Below are positions 1-10,028 of a stretch of 64,000 nt of DNA, piece by piece. Origin of the DNA: Agarophyton chilense (lineage: Eukaryota > Rhodophyta > Florideophyceae > Gracilariales > Gracilariaceae); NCBI GenBank assembly GCA_030374765.1, contig JARGXX010000117.1, positions 1,116,001-1,180,000 of the forward strand, written 5' to 3'. The notes under the pieces are model-generated. The model did not search any database, was not told the origin of the DNA, and worked only from the letters and a program-made list of their open reading frames with translations. The position numbers were made by a program, and so were the translations under genes. Within the stretch, counting starts at the first letter, position 1. Each line of letters begins with the position of its first letter.

Positions 1-2260
1 TGACGGGCAGCGCTTCGTCAAAGTCAAATTCCTCTAGAGGGAGACGCCAACGCATCAAGCGGCCTGAAGGCTCCGAGATGGCGAGTAGCCATAGAAGTGA
101 TGCGTGGTCCGCGAAAACGGTGAAATGATTATCCATGAGATAAGGGCGCAACGTTTGTAATGCCCACACTACTGCAAGGCATTCTTTCTCCGAGACGGAG
201 TAATTTTTCTCGTGGACGTTTAGTGACCGGGACCAGTACCCTACGGGGCGTCTTTCCCAATTGGGTGCAGTTTGAAACAGTGAAAAACCTACTTGGTAGT
301 CGCTGGCGTCCGTATCTACGGTGAAGGGCCTTCCAGGCTTGGGCAACGAGAGGATCGGGGCGGAGACGACAGAATCCTTAAGAGAGTTGAAAGATTCCGT
401 TTGAACGGGGGTTAAGGGGTCCAATTTTGGTGGTTGGCCTTTCCGCAAAGGCGCGTTTAACGGTGCAGCCTTGTCCGCAAAGGGCGGGATGAATCGTCGG
501 TAGACGTTTGCGAGTCCCAGAAAGGAACGAAGCTCGGTTTGCGTCCGCGGTTCTTTAGCCTCTTTGAGTGACTTAACACGAGTCTCCCCGATTGTAACAC
601 GTCCTGGACGGATAACATGGCCGAGATACTTCACTGTATCCGTGAAGAAATCAAATTTCTTCAAGTTGAGAGTGACAATCGCATCTCGAAGCGTGGTCAT
701 GATAACCCTCACCTGAGTGAGATGTTTGTCCAGATTATCTGAGAAGACGATTATGTCATCCAGGTAGACCAGGCAGGTACGCCATTTGAAGCGGGCAAAT
801 AGGATGTCGATGGTTCGCTGGAAATTGGCGGGGGCGTTGGTAAGACCAAAAGGCATCCGTTTGAAACGGTAGAGACCGGAGTGACACGCGAAAGCGGTTT
901 TATCCTGGTCTTGCTTCCTTACCGGATCTTGCCAGTATCTCCAATTGGCGTCCAGGGTTGTAAATACGGTGGCGTTGCCCAGCCATTCAATGTACTCGTC
1001 CATTCTTGGGATTGGATACACGTCCTTGACGGTGACGGCATTCAACCGACGGTAGTCGACGCAAAACCTCCAGGAACCATCCTGCTTTGGAGCCAGTACT
1101 ACTGGAGAAGCCCACGGCGACTGAGCCGGTTCAATGACTCCTGCTCGAAGCATTTTATCCACTTGTGCCTTTTTCTCCGCACGTGCGGCGGGTCCGGCAC
1201 GGTATGGGTGCTGAGAGATGGGTCGGGTGTCCGGGAGCAAATCAATCCGGTGTTCCGTAGTGGCAATCTTACCAAGGGAGCCGTCCCACATAGTGTTGAA
1301 GTCCCTTAAAAGTTCTCGCAATCGATGGCTGCATGACTCCGGGACGTGGCTGAGATCCAGGTCCTCGAGTTCTTGGACTGGATCGGGGCGGTCACCACTC
1401 TTTGAAACGGGCTCCGTCCCTGATGTTACAGGTTGAACCCCGGGTACCGGCGATGAAACGGGTTCCGGGCTGTCCCCCTCCTTAGAGTGAACGAGTCCGA
1501 GAATGTCAGCTGCGGTCAGCTTTGTCGGCATCATAGCGATGGGGTGCGGCATGACGGACCCTATCACTTGGTTCTTCACCAGATACTGGGGTACAGTCCC
1601 TAGATTGGCGATCAGCACGTGAAACGGTTGGTTTGGCTCCACATGGACGATTCCATTCGCAATCGCGAGGCTGTGCCTGTCATACAGTGACGACAATGGT
1701 TGCAAGGCCCGGAGTCCATGTTGACGGGAGGTTACTTTCACCATGATTCGGGACTCAGGCGGGACGCACAACGACGCTGCGACGCGGAGCTTATTAGATT
1801 CACGGTTATCCGGTCCAGGTTCCTGTGCTGCCGGTAGCGGGACATGTTTCTTCGTGGCACGCCTAAGCGGACGACGAACGATTGGAGTGGACGATCCATC
1901 CTCCATCTCGACACGCCGTTGGCGGGGGAAGATCGCTTCGACGAAGCGGTCGCAAAAGTCGCAACCCAAGATGACTGGGGCGGCTAATTTCCGACATACG
2001 ACGAAGTCGAGTTTCACCACGCGAGCGCCAACGCGGACTACCAGTTCTATGAACCCCACCGTATCCAACGGTTTGTTGTTCGCGTCAGCGACCTCCGGGA
2101 CGTGGTAACGGCGGATCCTAGACTGCAAAGCAGGCGGTAACACTTCCTTCACGACAAAGTTCGGACCGGCACCAGTGTCTAAGACGGTAAGGTATCGCAC
2201 CATAAACTGGGGTGAAAGGCCAAGGTCAGCATAGACTTTGTAGTTTCTCTTGGCCATCAT
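1..2260 (-). CDS. Ty3/gypsy pol, partial (protease, reverse transcriptase, RNase H)
   Basis: Polyprotein of an LTR retrotransposon that matures its own proteins and copies its RNA into DNA. The minus-strand frame is open from an ATG at 2260 to the window edge, so the C-terminal part, including integrase, lies outside. Visible in order: an aspartic protease with LDTGAG (codons about 2165-2182); RT fingers with the VDYRRLNAVTVKDVYPIPRMD stretch near 1010-1085; the catalytic YLDDI (752-766); RNase H with TVDTDASD near 300-320, KECLAVVWAL near 170-200 and ADHASLLWLL near 85-115. I saw no stop or frameshift in the conserved blocks I translated. The frame remains open a little upstream of the ATG, to about 2365, as expected if pol is made as part of a Gag-Pol product. 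Its intactness contrasts with the broken gag beside it and the dead related element at 59-62.7 kb. Confidence 0.93.
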   Translation of the reverse strand, partial: MMAKRNYKVYADLGLSPQFMVRYLTVLDTGAGPNFVVKEVLPPALQSRIRRYHVPEVADANNKPLDTVGFIELVVRVGARVVKLDFVVCRKLAAPVILGCDFCDRFVEAIFPRQRRVEMEDGSSTPIVRRPLRRATKKHVPLPAAQEPGPDNRESNKLRVAASLCVPPESRIMVKVTSRQHGLRALQPLSSLYDRHSLAIANGIVHVEPNQPFHVLIANLGTVPQYLVKNQVIGSVMPHPIAMMPTKLTAADILGLVHSKEGDSPEPVSSPVPGVQPVTSGTEPVSKSGDRPDPVQELEDLDLSHVPESCSHRLRELLRDFNTMWDGSLGKIATTEHRIDLLPDTRPISQHPYRAGPAARAEKKAQVDKMLRAGVIEPAQSPWASPVVLAPKQDGSWRFCVDYRRLNAVTVKDVYPIPRMDEYIEWLGNATVFTTLDANWRYWQDPVRKQDQDKTAFACHSGLYRFKRMPFGLTNAPANFQRTIDILFARFKWRTCLVYLDDIIVFSDNLDKHLTQVRVIMTTLRDAIVTLNLKKFDFFTDTVKYLGHVIRPGRVTIGETRVKSLKEAKEPRTQTELRSFLGLANVYRRFIPPFADKAAPLNAPLRKGQPPKLDPLTPVQTESFNSLKDSVVSAPILSLPKPGRPFTVDTDASDYQVGFSLFQTAPNWERRPVGYWSRSLNVHEKNYSVSEKECLAVVWALQTLRPYLMDNHFTVFADHASLLWLLAISEPSGRLMRWRLPLEEFDFDEALPV

Positions 2261-2454
2261 CAGAACTCTATCCGGGAACCGGCTATGGGAAACAAGTTTC
2301 CAAGGACGACGCAGAACACTAAAGTGTTCCGAGTTCACGTCATTGACGGCCTCTTTCCTTCAAAGGATTTTAACCGGGGAGCGAGGCTTGGACGCCTCGG
2401 GCGCCGTCGACCTCGACTCTGAGGGCGCCCCTCCTTGAGAGGAGACTCCCACAT

Positions 2455-4192
2455 TTAGTTTTTCTGGGCCTGCTCCGCCGGAGGCGGCTGCTCAGGACGT
2501 TGAGCAGGCAACGTCGGAGCATCTGGTCCAGAAGGTTCCGCAGAGGCGATGGGGTGACCGAGTGGGATGCGTGGCGCACGGACGCGACCATGATCGGCAA
2601 AGAGTAGCGTGTCATCCTCAATCACGTATTGTGATTCGTCCAAGGTTGAGGGTAACTCCGTTGTAGGGATGGAATAAACGTCGCTATGGGCTAGCTGCAC
2701 GTTATCATGATCCCTTCGAGAGGCCTATTCGTCGATCATCGAAGCTGACGGGGTACCCGGTTGTAACATCAACGCTTTTGCGGACCTAACCCTGGAGCCA
2801 TGAGTGCGTGCGCGCAGGGCTTCACCTTAATGCGCGAGCGAACTGCACTAGTTCCCAATACGTGGCTTCAGGTCTATCTTCTCGACGTCGAGCAACAAGA
2901 GTCGGGATCGCCGGGTCCAAACCATCGACAAACATGGTACAACGCTCTTCAGCGGGGTAAACATTGCCACAGGGGTGGAAGGCCTTGTTAATGCGCGACG
3001 AATAATCGGTTTCCGACTCGCCTGGACGTTGGCAAGTGTCCCGCAGGGCGCGTATAGCCTGCTGAATGGCGGAGTTAATAGCATACGACCTCAGGAGGTA
3101 CTGAACTGCTTCAGGCCAGCAGGTTACCCCTCCTTCGGACGCGCGTGATGTATCTCTGACAGAGTGATACTGGTCTTCTGAAAGCCCACGTAAGAAGTAC
3201 GGTAAGGCAATGTAGGCCTGTCACTCGTTCATTCCAAGGATGTCAGCTTCCGCGACAAAGCGTGCCAAGAAATCCAACACCAATATTGGGTCTTCTCCAG
3301 TAAACAACTGGTTGCGAAGTGAGAGATGCATTCGCTTAATGCAGTCCTTCACTCTTCCCCTACCACGGGGTGTACGATCCAAAGAGGAGTCCTCCAAACG
3401 TTAGTACCGGTATGATAGGAGCTTCTTAAAGAACGAATTGGTCGGTTTCAGCTCCTTCAAACCTGTGTGCGTCCTTCCCTTCGTGCGGGCGCGGATCACA
3501 CCATGGGTGGCTGTTGACCGCTTAGAGCGTGAGGAACGCTCACGGCGAGCTACTTCCACCGATGAATCGGAAGCGTCGGACTCCGAGGATGGGGTGTCTG
3601 ACGGTTCAGGATCCGTGTTCCTTCGCTTCTTTCGAGCCTGGCGGTTTTCTTCCTTATATCCCTTGTGGGATACTGCAACCGGCTCGGCCGAGTCATCCCC
3701 CGACATTAGGGTTTGTTCAAACGTCTCGAGACGGCTTCGGACGCGCGAGAACTTGTCCGTGACGTCCTCGACAAAGGCCGAGGGTCCACCAAGGGACTCT
3801 GGAATCGAGTTCACATCCGCACGGAGGACACAGAGGACCTCAGAAAAATCCTGCGTAGCAGTGTCGTTTACCTTCTTGCGAAGGGAAACGAACTCCTCTG
3901 CAAGGATGACTTGAGCCTCCCGCATAGAGCGGAGTTGCTCTTCCAAATCTGCAAGGCTGGGATGGGGGGTGAGATCCCTAGCAGGGGAGAGCATCAGGGC
4001 GGCGGCAGACGCCGGTCCTGCTCCACTTGCTGGGGGTGTCGAATCAGAGAGAGGAGGTCTCGAGGTCCTTCCACCTGGCACGCCAGTCGATCCACCGGTA
4101 TGAGACCGTAAACGGACCGGGATACGGGATGGTTGCGAGGGTTCCGGTGCACCGGTTTGACTCCGCGTCCTCGGACGGTCTTTGGACGACAT
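2455..4192 (-). pseudogene. Ty3/gypsy gag, broken
   Basis: Lies just upstream of pol on the same strand. The ATG at 4192 opens a 263-codon charged, Ser/Arg-rich, coiled-coil-containing region ending at a TAA (3401-3403). The same frame then continues with a typical retrotransposon gag core (for example LSLRNQLFTGEDP, and a PYFLRGLSEDQY block). It carries a TGA at 3221-3223, where Trp would fit, and another TGA at 2822-2824, where the frame also shifts. The shifted frame has a TAG at 2725-2727 and ends at 2455. No CCHC knuckle is obvious. The core assignment rests on overall gag-like composition and position. I read it as a decayed gag; recoding of all these stops is unlikely. Confidence 0.6.
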
Positions 4193-5088
4193 GAGATCAG
4201 AGTCCGTTACACGTGAGTATCCAAACCCGATCGGCTAGTGGGGCCAAGAAACTTCTTCAAAGAGGGCAACTGAGATCAACCTCAGTTTGTGAGTCCTCTT
4301 TCCGAGTAATAGTGACTGAGTGTGCCCGACTCAAACTTCTAAGTCGGGAGACCAGTTTCTTGGACAACGCTTGGAGCGGAGACACCAAGAAGATGTTCGG
4401 GATCTTCCTCTCTTGAGAGACACGCCTCAGGCGGAGGAGACGCGTCCCAGCGGAGCACAGAAACAGTACCACTCTGGAAAGGCACGACAGAGTCGGTTGT
4501 AAGACCGAGGCAATTCTGGCGGGATATACCTAGAGTGTTTAGGTGAGCACGGCACAGTCCGGGGTATGACCAATCCTATGCGGAGCGGTACCACGGCGAT
4601 TGTCGGAAAAAGAGCGATGAAACACTCGTATGAGGTGGACGAGCGGGGTGAGTGGTGCGGCCACTCACGAGAGCCAAAAAGGAGAACGAGAGAAAAACGG
4701 GGGCGAAACCCTATACAGGGGCGAGACTACGACAAGTGTCGGCGATCAAATATGAACCCACGGTGGTGGTAGCACTCTGGTCGACAGAGGGGTGGGTGAA
4801 CTAACGTACCACGGGCGCTCACGCAGTATGCGGTGAAGACGCGCCGAAGGCGAAAAGTTCAGAGCCAAGACTCCCTCCTTGGTCTCCCAAGAGGGTCTTT
4901 ACTGGGGAGCAGTGCTCATTCTTTTAAGTAGTGTCGCGTGCGGCCCCTGACAGTGGGCGTGCGCCCGAAAAATAGACACTAAATAGCGATAGCGTAGCCA
5001 AATAAAAACTAAAAATTACTAAATAATACTAACCATTAGGTAGAATCCATGCCACGTGTGGCACGCCTCGCTCGAGCGTTCGCATCGG
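4193..5088. other. 5' leader / probable LTR region of the left gypsy element
   Basis: No gene is seen. For a minus-strand element, the 5' LTR and primer-binding site should fall here, upstream of gag. I could not fix LTR ends because no second LTR copy is in the window. The right end (about 4970-5060) is AT-rich with repeated CTAAATA-type words. The MULE begins at 5089. Confidence 0.35.
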
Positions 5089-5376
5089 GGCAAAAGGCCA
5101 AAATACACGACGTCTGGTATGTATGAAATAGACTAGATTTAGACCAATTAGAATTCTGGCCGCATTTCAGATACCGTACAATGCACCGTGGCCCCCTACT
5201 CGGAGTGCGCTCTCTGAGCTCGCATGGCGCTCTTTGCGCATATGCGCATCAGACCAATCACACATCGTCCACATCGTCCCACATCGTTCTCGCTCTCTCC
5301 TCGTCCAATGCGCAAGCCGGCCGCAACTCGAACTCCATCTCCCCAAATCACCTCGCGCCAAGTCCTCCCCATGTAG
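5089..5376 (+). repeat. MULE left terminal inverted repeat
   Basis: 288 bp, the inverted match of 11347-11634. It contains a perfect 14-bp palindrome TGCGCATATGCGCA (5235-5248) and three closely spaced CACATCGT words near 5260-5290, which could be transposase-binding sites (inference). Confidence 0.95.
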
Positions 5377-5627
5377 CTAAGAAAAATGGCGCGACATTTG
5401 AACCTGAGAAAGGGTCGTTGAACCTGAGAAGTAGTCGGGCGACTAGATGGTGGAGCAGTCATCCGTCCCTCCCAGGTTCAGTTCTCCGTTCACCATCATT
5501 TTAACGCACGTCTTGTGCGAGAAGTGAAGTTCGCTCTGCCGCCGTATCACGTCGCAGAGAAAGCAAATGTTAGGCATTTTGTAAGTGTTAATACTCATAA
5601 TATTGAAGGTTTGCTTTTATATCTATT

Positions 5628-6059
5628 TTACTTACGATGTACACTTTCAATGATTCCTATTGCTCTGGCTTGCGCGTTGTGTATCTCAGATTGGGACGGT
5701 AGACTCATGGTTTGAGATTGAGAGCCATAAACGGCAGTAGGGTAGGACTTTGGAGCACCATGTCGTTTCTTTTTGGTGGTAAATCTCTCAGTGAAGCTCT
5801 TCTTCTGTTTTGAAGTCCTAACAGATGAAGAGATTGGTGGTAGGATTTTGGAGAAGTCGATTTCATCAACCGATGAGGAACCAAAATGGTTGCTCCCCGC
5901 CGAAATGGTTAGACTCTCAGGTTCATAATTGGTTATTAGAGACAGTGAAGGAATAGAACCATCGGAAAGCACTTTCTTCACTGTTTCGAGTAGCCTATGT
6001 ACTCTTTGAATTGCAACATTACCCATGCCCGAAGCCAAGCGATGTATCTGGTCGTACAT
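5628..6059 (-). CDS. Probable C-terminal exon of the MULE transposase
   Basis: Minus-strand open stretch of 143 codons directly downstream of the SWIM-finger segment. The product is Ser/Lys-rich, with SKQKKSFTERFTTKKKRHG, a basic tract resembling the tail of FAR1/MULE proteins. No domain of its own is recognised. The segment between it and the SWIM exon (about 6060-6089) has a stop in the SWIM frame, and a short intron ending at a TTCAG near 6073 is possible, but I could not fit a donor in the right phase. It may instead be a decayed tail after a frameshift. Confidence 0.45.
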   Translation of the reverse strand: MYDQIHRLASGMGNVAIQRVHRLLETVKKVLSDGSIPSLSLITNYEPESLTISAGSNHFGSSSVDEIDFSKILPPISSSVRTSKQKKSFTERFTTKKKRHGAPKSYPTAVYGSQSQTMSLPSQSEIHNAQARAIGIIESVHRK

Positions 6060-6089
6060 CGCCTTTCCATCTGAATAACGACCGTAGTT

Positions 6090-6447
6090 CTAAAGCTCTA
6101 CATCCGAATTTCCGGTTACCAGATCACTAATCTCTGCATTGTTGTCTTCCTCCCCATCAATGGGCAAGAGCTTCGACTTTAACGCATCTGCATCAATCAC
6201 ACCGGCAGTTTGACGAATGTTGGACACTCTCGAAATGTTCCACTCCTCGGAGTTTCTCTTCCAGTACGTATCAAACAATTTGTCGATTGCAATGTACTCC
6301 GAGAGTACTACTTTAAACCGCGGCTGACGTAGAACCTCCTCCCCATACACCATCGCGCACCGAACTACATGACGGCTTGGGAAACCCATCGTGATGCTGT
6401 TTCTACAGCTGCAGCGCACTTCCAGGTTTCTCTTCGCTTCTGTGCCA
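6090..6447 (-). CDS. MULE transposase, SWIM zinc-finger exon
   Basis: The frame reads NLEVRCSCRNSITMGFPSRH, the SWIM finger that ends MULE transposases (pattern CxC...CxH). The third ligand is Ser instead of the usual Cys (GFPSRH versus GFPCRH), which may weaken zinc binding. It has no start of its own. A canonical intron from GTATGC (6567) to GCAG (6448), 120 nt on the minus strand, joins it in phase to the main transposase frame as WRK-D-GTEAKRNLEV. This splice is inferred, not proven. Confidence 0.75.
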
Positions 6448-6461
6448 CTGCCACTTACTCT

Positions 6462-9400
6462 TCAAGCGAAAAGCACAGTGATGGGTAGTACTGGCGATGA
6501 ATTCGCAAAGGAATGTAAAGATGATGGCGGATTTGGTTGCGGAAAAGGTTTGGACGCTGCGGCATACTCTTTTCTCCACATTAACTCGAACTTCGCCACA
6601 GGGCCAACATAGCTCCCATCTTGTACCATCTCGCGCCATTTAACAGCTTCGATGTCTACTAATGTTGCGCTTAGAACTGCGTAGGACTTCGACGGAACTA
6701 TACTGAGCTCTTTAAACTTCAAGAGCGCGTAACTGGTGTACTCGTTGATAATATAGTTCAGAACTGGGGGGGGAATAGGGAGTTGTGTGTCTCGGATTGA
6801 TCTATGACGCGAGCTGAGCGGAGTAAGGAATCTGAGCTGTGAGGATCGCCTTTCAACTCTCCTTTTCCTTGTCAGTCGAAGCATTTCATAAGGGATCTTA
6901 GAGAAAGGCACCTTCTTCGACAGAATGTATGCCCGGTAGCCAGATTTAGATGCCTCCGTGTAGCCTGTACCCTGAAAAAGATACCTCTTCGGTACTGCTG
7001 CATCTCTGAAACAGACCACTAACATGTGCGGTTTGGAGTGGTAGAGGTACTTGAACCAAAGCGGAGGGTTGCGTCGGAAACCGTAAAAGTATTGTCGTTC
7101 GAACGCTTCTCTTCTACACTCAAAACTGGATATACTTCTCGACCTTCTCAAGTTGAAGAGGTCTCGGGACATAACATCACACCATGTGCTCCTTCCAATC
7201 TTTCCACACCACGAAGTGACGTTCTTCATCTGGTTTTGATTTAGATGACACTCGTCAAGCGATATGAAAGATGTATCAAAGACCTTCTCCGTCGCGTTAA
7301 TACATGGGACGCTCTGGTCCATAGTTATCATTGCCGGAGAGAACAGGATAATGGACTTGAAACGCGAAAGTACCTGAACGAAATCCTCTTCTCTCTCTCC
7401 GGCAATGAAACCCATGAAGAACGTTAGCGTGAACCCATCATTTGACCTCCCATTGATGGTAAACAACGGATATCCAAACCGATTTGCTACAGCCTTACAA
7501 TCCACCGAGATGCCTGGCACAATTCCGTAGTCCTCGTAGTCATTAAGCCACTCCTTGATAGTCCAACACGCCGACATCATTCTTCCAGAGCTATCGCAGT
7601 TGAAAAAGAACTTGTTACCAGGGTCTTCTTTGTTGAGGGCAACGAGTGCTTCACAAAGTCTCATGCATTCCAAATCCTTTGGATTGCTTAGCGAGCCAGC
7701 GTACCCTAGCTGCGTTCGAGCCGCTATCGGATTGATTACTTTCTTATACTTGTCCTCCAAGTATCTCAAGGTATCTTGGAAGGACATTCTCAGAGTGTTG
7801 GTCATGTGAAGCGCTTCAGAGCGCATCTTCGGGGCCAGACGATTCACCCCACAGCTTTCTTCAGGTCTATGATTTTGTCTAGCCCCTGTGAAGTCCGCAA
7901 CGTAGGATTTATTGCCTCCGTCTTCGTCTGAACCGACTGTTTTGATAGTAAGAGAGAAATTGCATCGCCCAGGCTGCTTCGAGTTGTACTTCTCGCACTT
8001 CAGGAGACCCTTTTGTAGCACACGACGGTCTCCAGCCACTCCATTTGCTTCAGTTCGCTTCCTGTCGCCTATGTAGATCGATATCCTCGTATAGAGATAG
8101 TATCCCATACAATCGGCGATGTGCTGCACTTCTTTCATTACATCGTGGCCGGGGGCATCGAAAGAAAGGCTTTGAAAGTAAGCAATGACCGCCGACTTAA
8201 AGCATTCTTCAATATGCTCCTTGTCGTCTTCCACCTCGCCAGTCTTACTCTCAGCTATACTAACCTTCTCCATCTTTTCTTCTTGCCCATCCTTGACATG
8301 CACTTCTACTTCATCATCACATTCAGTGTCGTCATCGTCGTTGAGAGATTCTTCTACGTGGAAAATATCTAAAGGAATCTCTTCCTCGTCATCTAAAAAC
8401 AGAAATCGATCGATCAGTTCTGAAGTTATATCATCCAGTCCAATCTCATCATGTATCCCTTCCGTACCATTCCTGCTATCCATTCCCTCGTCTACAGCGG
8501 ATCCAAGCATGCTGTTGGGTGTTGCCCTTGTACTACACTGATAGTTTGAAGTAGAAGAGTAGGAAGAATTGTGTACATACTCAATGCTATGTTTGGAGTA
8601 GTTCTTGGGTTCCCTGTCCGGGTTCGGTATCCCCGGGGCTCCTGTTCCAGACAGTGGGGCTGCTAGACCACTGACGTCTCCTACGTCATTACCATTTACG
8701 CCTCGTAATTCATTACCAGTCACGTCTCCTACGTCGTTTCCTAAAGACAACAAGTCAATGACGTCTTCTACCTCAGGTTGTGGAGACCTGTTCTGTTTCC
8801 CATTCACGTCTCCTACACGCTGGAACGAAGTACTATACTCGAGCTTCTCTTCAGGAGTGGGAAACTGGTCAGCGCGGCGAAGAGAAGGGTTGTTCGTCGT
8901 TCTATTTGGCGTTGGGGAAGTGAAAGGCTTGACTTTAAGTTTCGGCGCAATTGGCGGGCTTCTCCTGAAAACGTCTCCCATTACCTCGCAACCCAGAATG
9001 TCGGACATAGAATCATCTTCTTTCTTAGTAAACAGTTCATCGTCTTCTTTCTTTGTAAACAGTTTTTGTTCTAACGCTTCCCAATCTATTGCTCTCCTGC
9101 TCGCGCCTCTAGAAAGCTCCTCCTTCCAACTCTGATAGCGAGCTCTCAATGAGCTCTGAAGAGCTTGCCAACGCTCCTTAATGACCTCATCAGCTACCTT
9201 GAGAGGTGTGTGGTTGTGTCGTAGATCTGCAGAAACGTACCATTTCAGACTTTTCCATCCCAAGCTGAAGTTAATGGTCGAAGGACACCGAGTGGGTGAT
9301 TTGCTCTTGGCACAACGAAGTCTCCCAGTAAAGAGACGATCGCTCTGCCTCATTTTCCTTCTTATCAATCGAAAATGGTGCATGACATACAAGAACCCAT

Positions 9401-9923
9401 GCCTTGATGCTGTCGAGCACATGAAAGCACTCATGTCGTCTACCTCGCATACGAATTTCAGTCCGGGACCACTAAAAGGTTTCTCTCCCACTCTTGATGC
9501 CACTGAAAGCGCCATCTTCTCATCTCGGTTACTGTTTTCGTTCAAAGACCTTTGAACAGAGACGAATACGGCCTGATCAATAACATGATCAACTACGGAA
9601 TGCACAATTGGGGAAGCGTCCAGAGAGTGTAGGCTGCGAGCAGATGTTCTGTCCATCACTTCATCAATAACTTGATCCATAATTGAATGAACAACGTCAG
9701 AACTATCCAGAAACTTCACTATTCGAGTAGACCTCCTTCGCAAGAGGGGAGACAAGCATGAATTGGAGACGTCAATCTTGCTCCGAACCTGTTCCTTAAT
9801 GTCTCGCTGACATTGCGACGACCGCTCCTTCTCATTTCCCTCAATCATCCGCACAATCAAGTCCTTGAGTTGCTCATCGTCTTGCCTGCGCAACACAATA
9901 TCGATGTCGGACGGTTTTTTCAT
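6462..9923 (-). CDS. MULE transposase, main exon (FAR1-like fingers and DDE domain)
   Basis: 1153-codon frame starting MKKPSDIDIV; it binds the terminal repeats and catalyses cut-and-paste transposition. Residues 72-125 hold two imperfect copies of an LDxSxxVHSxxDxVID module. A first FAR1/WRKY-GCM1-like zinc finger is at about 155-245 (Cys204, Cys213, His236/His238, with RHNHTP). An acidic linker follows, then a second finger with LLKCEKYNSKQPGRCNFSL and QNHRP. The DDE domain has ISVDCKAVANRFGYPLFTIN (first Asp), PAMITMDQS (second Asp) and a CHLNQN end block, the usual MULE C/H signature. The last 35 or so residues of this frame look like read-through of an intron, so the true protein probably leaves it near 6568 and continues in the SWIM exon. 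It is transcribed in the same direction as the Ulp1 gene, about 100 bp downstream of it. Confidence 0.92.
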   Translation of the reverse strand: MKKPSDIDIVLRRQDDEQLKDLIVRMIEGNEKERSSQCQRDIKEQVRSKIDVSNSCLSPLLRRRSTRIVKFLDSSDVVHSIMDQVIDEVMDRTSARSLHSLDASPIVHSVVDHVIDQAVFVSVQRSLNENSNRDEKMALSVASRVGEKPFSGPGLKFVCEVDDMSAFMCSTASRHGFLYVMHHFRLIRRKMRQSDRLFTGRLRCAKSKSPTRCPSTINFSLGWKSLKWYVSADLRHNHTPLKVADEVIKERWQALQSSLRARYQSWKEELSRGASRRAIDWEALEQKLFTKKEDDELFTKKEDDSMSDILGCEVMGDVFRRSPPIAPKLKVKPFTSPTPNRTTNNPSLRRADQFPTPEEKLEYSTSFQRVGDVNGKQNRSPQPEVEDVIDLLSLGNDVGDVTGNELRGVNGNDVGDVSGLAAPLSGTGAPGIPNPDREPKNYSKHSIEYVHNSSYSSTSNYQCSTRATPNSMLGSAVDEGMDSRNGTEGIHDEIGLDDITSELIDRFLFLDDEEEIPLDIFHVEESLNDDDDTECDDEVEVHVKDGQEEKMEKVSIAESKTGEVEDDKEHIEECFKSAVIAYFQSLSFDAPGHDVMKEVQHIADCMGYYLYTRISIYIGDRKRTEANGVAGDRRVLQKGLLKCEKYNSKQPGRCNFSLTIKTVGSDEDGGNKSYVADFTGARQNHRPEESCGVNRLAPKMRSEALHMTNTLRMSFQDTLRYLEDKYKKVINPIAARTQLGYAGSLSNPKDLECMRLCEALVALNKEDPGNKFFFNCDSSGRMMSACWTIKEWLNDYEDYGIVPGISVDCKAVANRFGYPLFTINGRSNDGFTLTFFMGFIAGEREEDFVQVLSRFKSIILFSPAMITMDQSVPCINATEKVFDTSFISLDECHLNQNQMKNVTSWCGKIGRSTWCDVMSRDLFNLRRSRSISSFECRREAFERQYFYGFRRNPPLWFKYLYHSKPHMLVVCFRDAAVPKRYLFQGTGYTEASKSGYRAYILSKKVPFSKIPYEMLRLTRKRRVERRSSQLRFLTPLSSRHRSIRDTQLPIPPPVLNYIINEYTSYALLKFKELSIVPSKSYAVLSATLVDIEAVKWREMVQDGSYVGPVAKFELMWRKEYAAASKPFPQPNPPSSLHSFANSSPVLPITVLFA

Positions 9924-10028
9924 CCCCTCCCTCTTCGCTACTTTGTCTACATCTTCATGATGATCGCGTCCCCGGAGAGTAGCTGCGGCGCTGTCTGAAT
10001 ATATCGCTAATACAGCTTGTGAGGGAGA

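Noticed and set aside
8121-9135. Plus-strand open frames opposite the MULE transposase.
   Set aside because: They are Ser-rich shadows of the minus-strand coding sequence; the minus-strand domains are clear.
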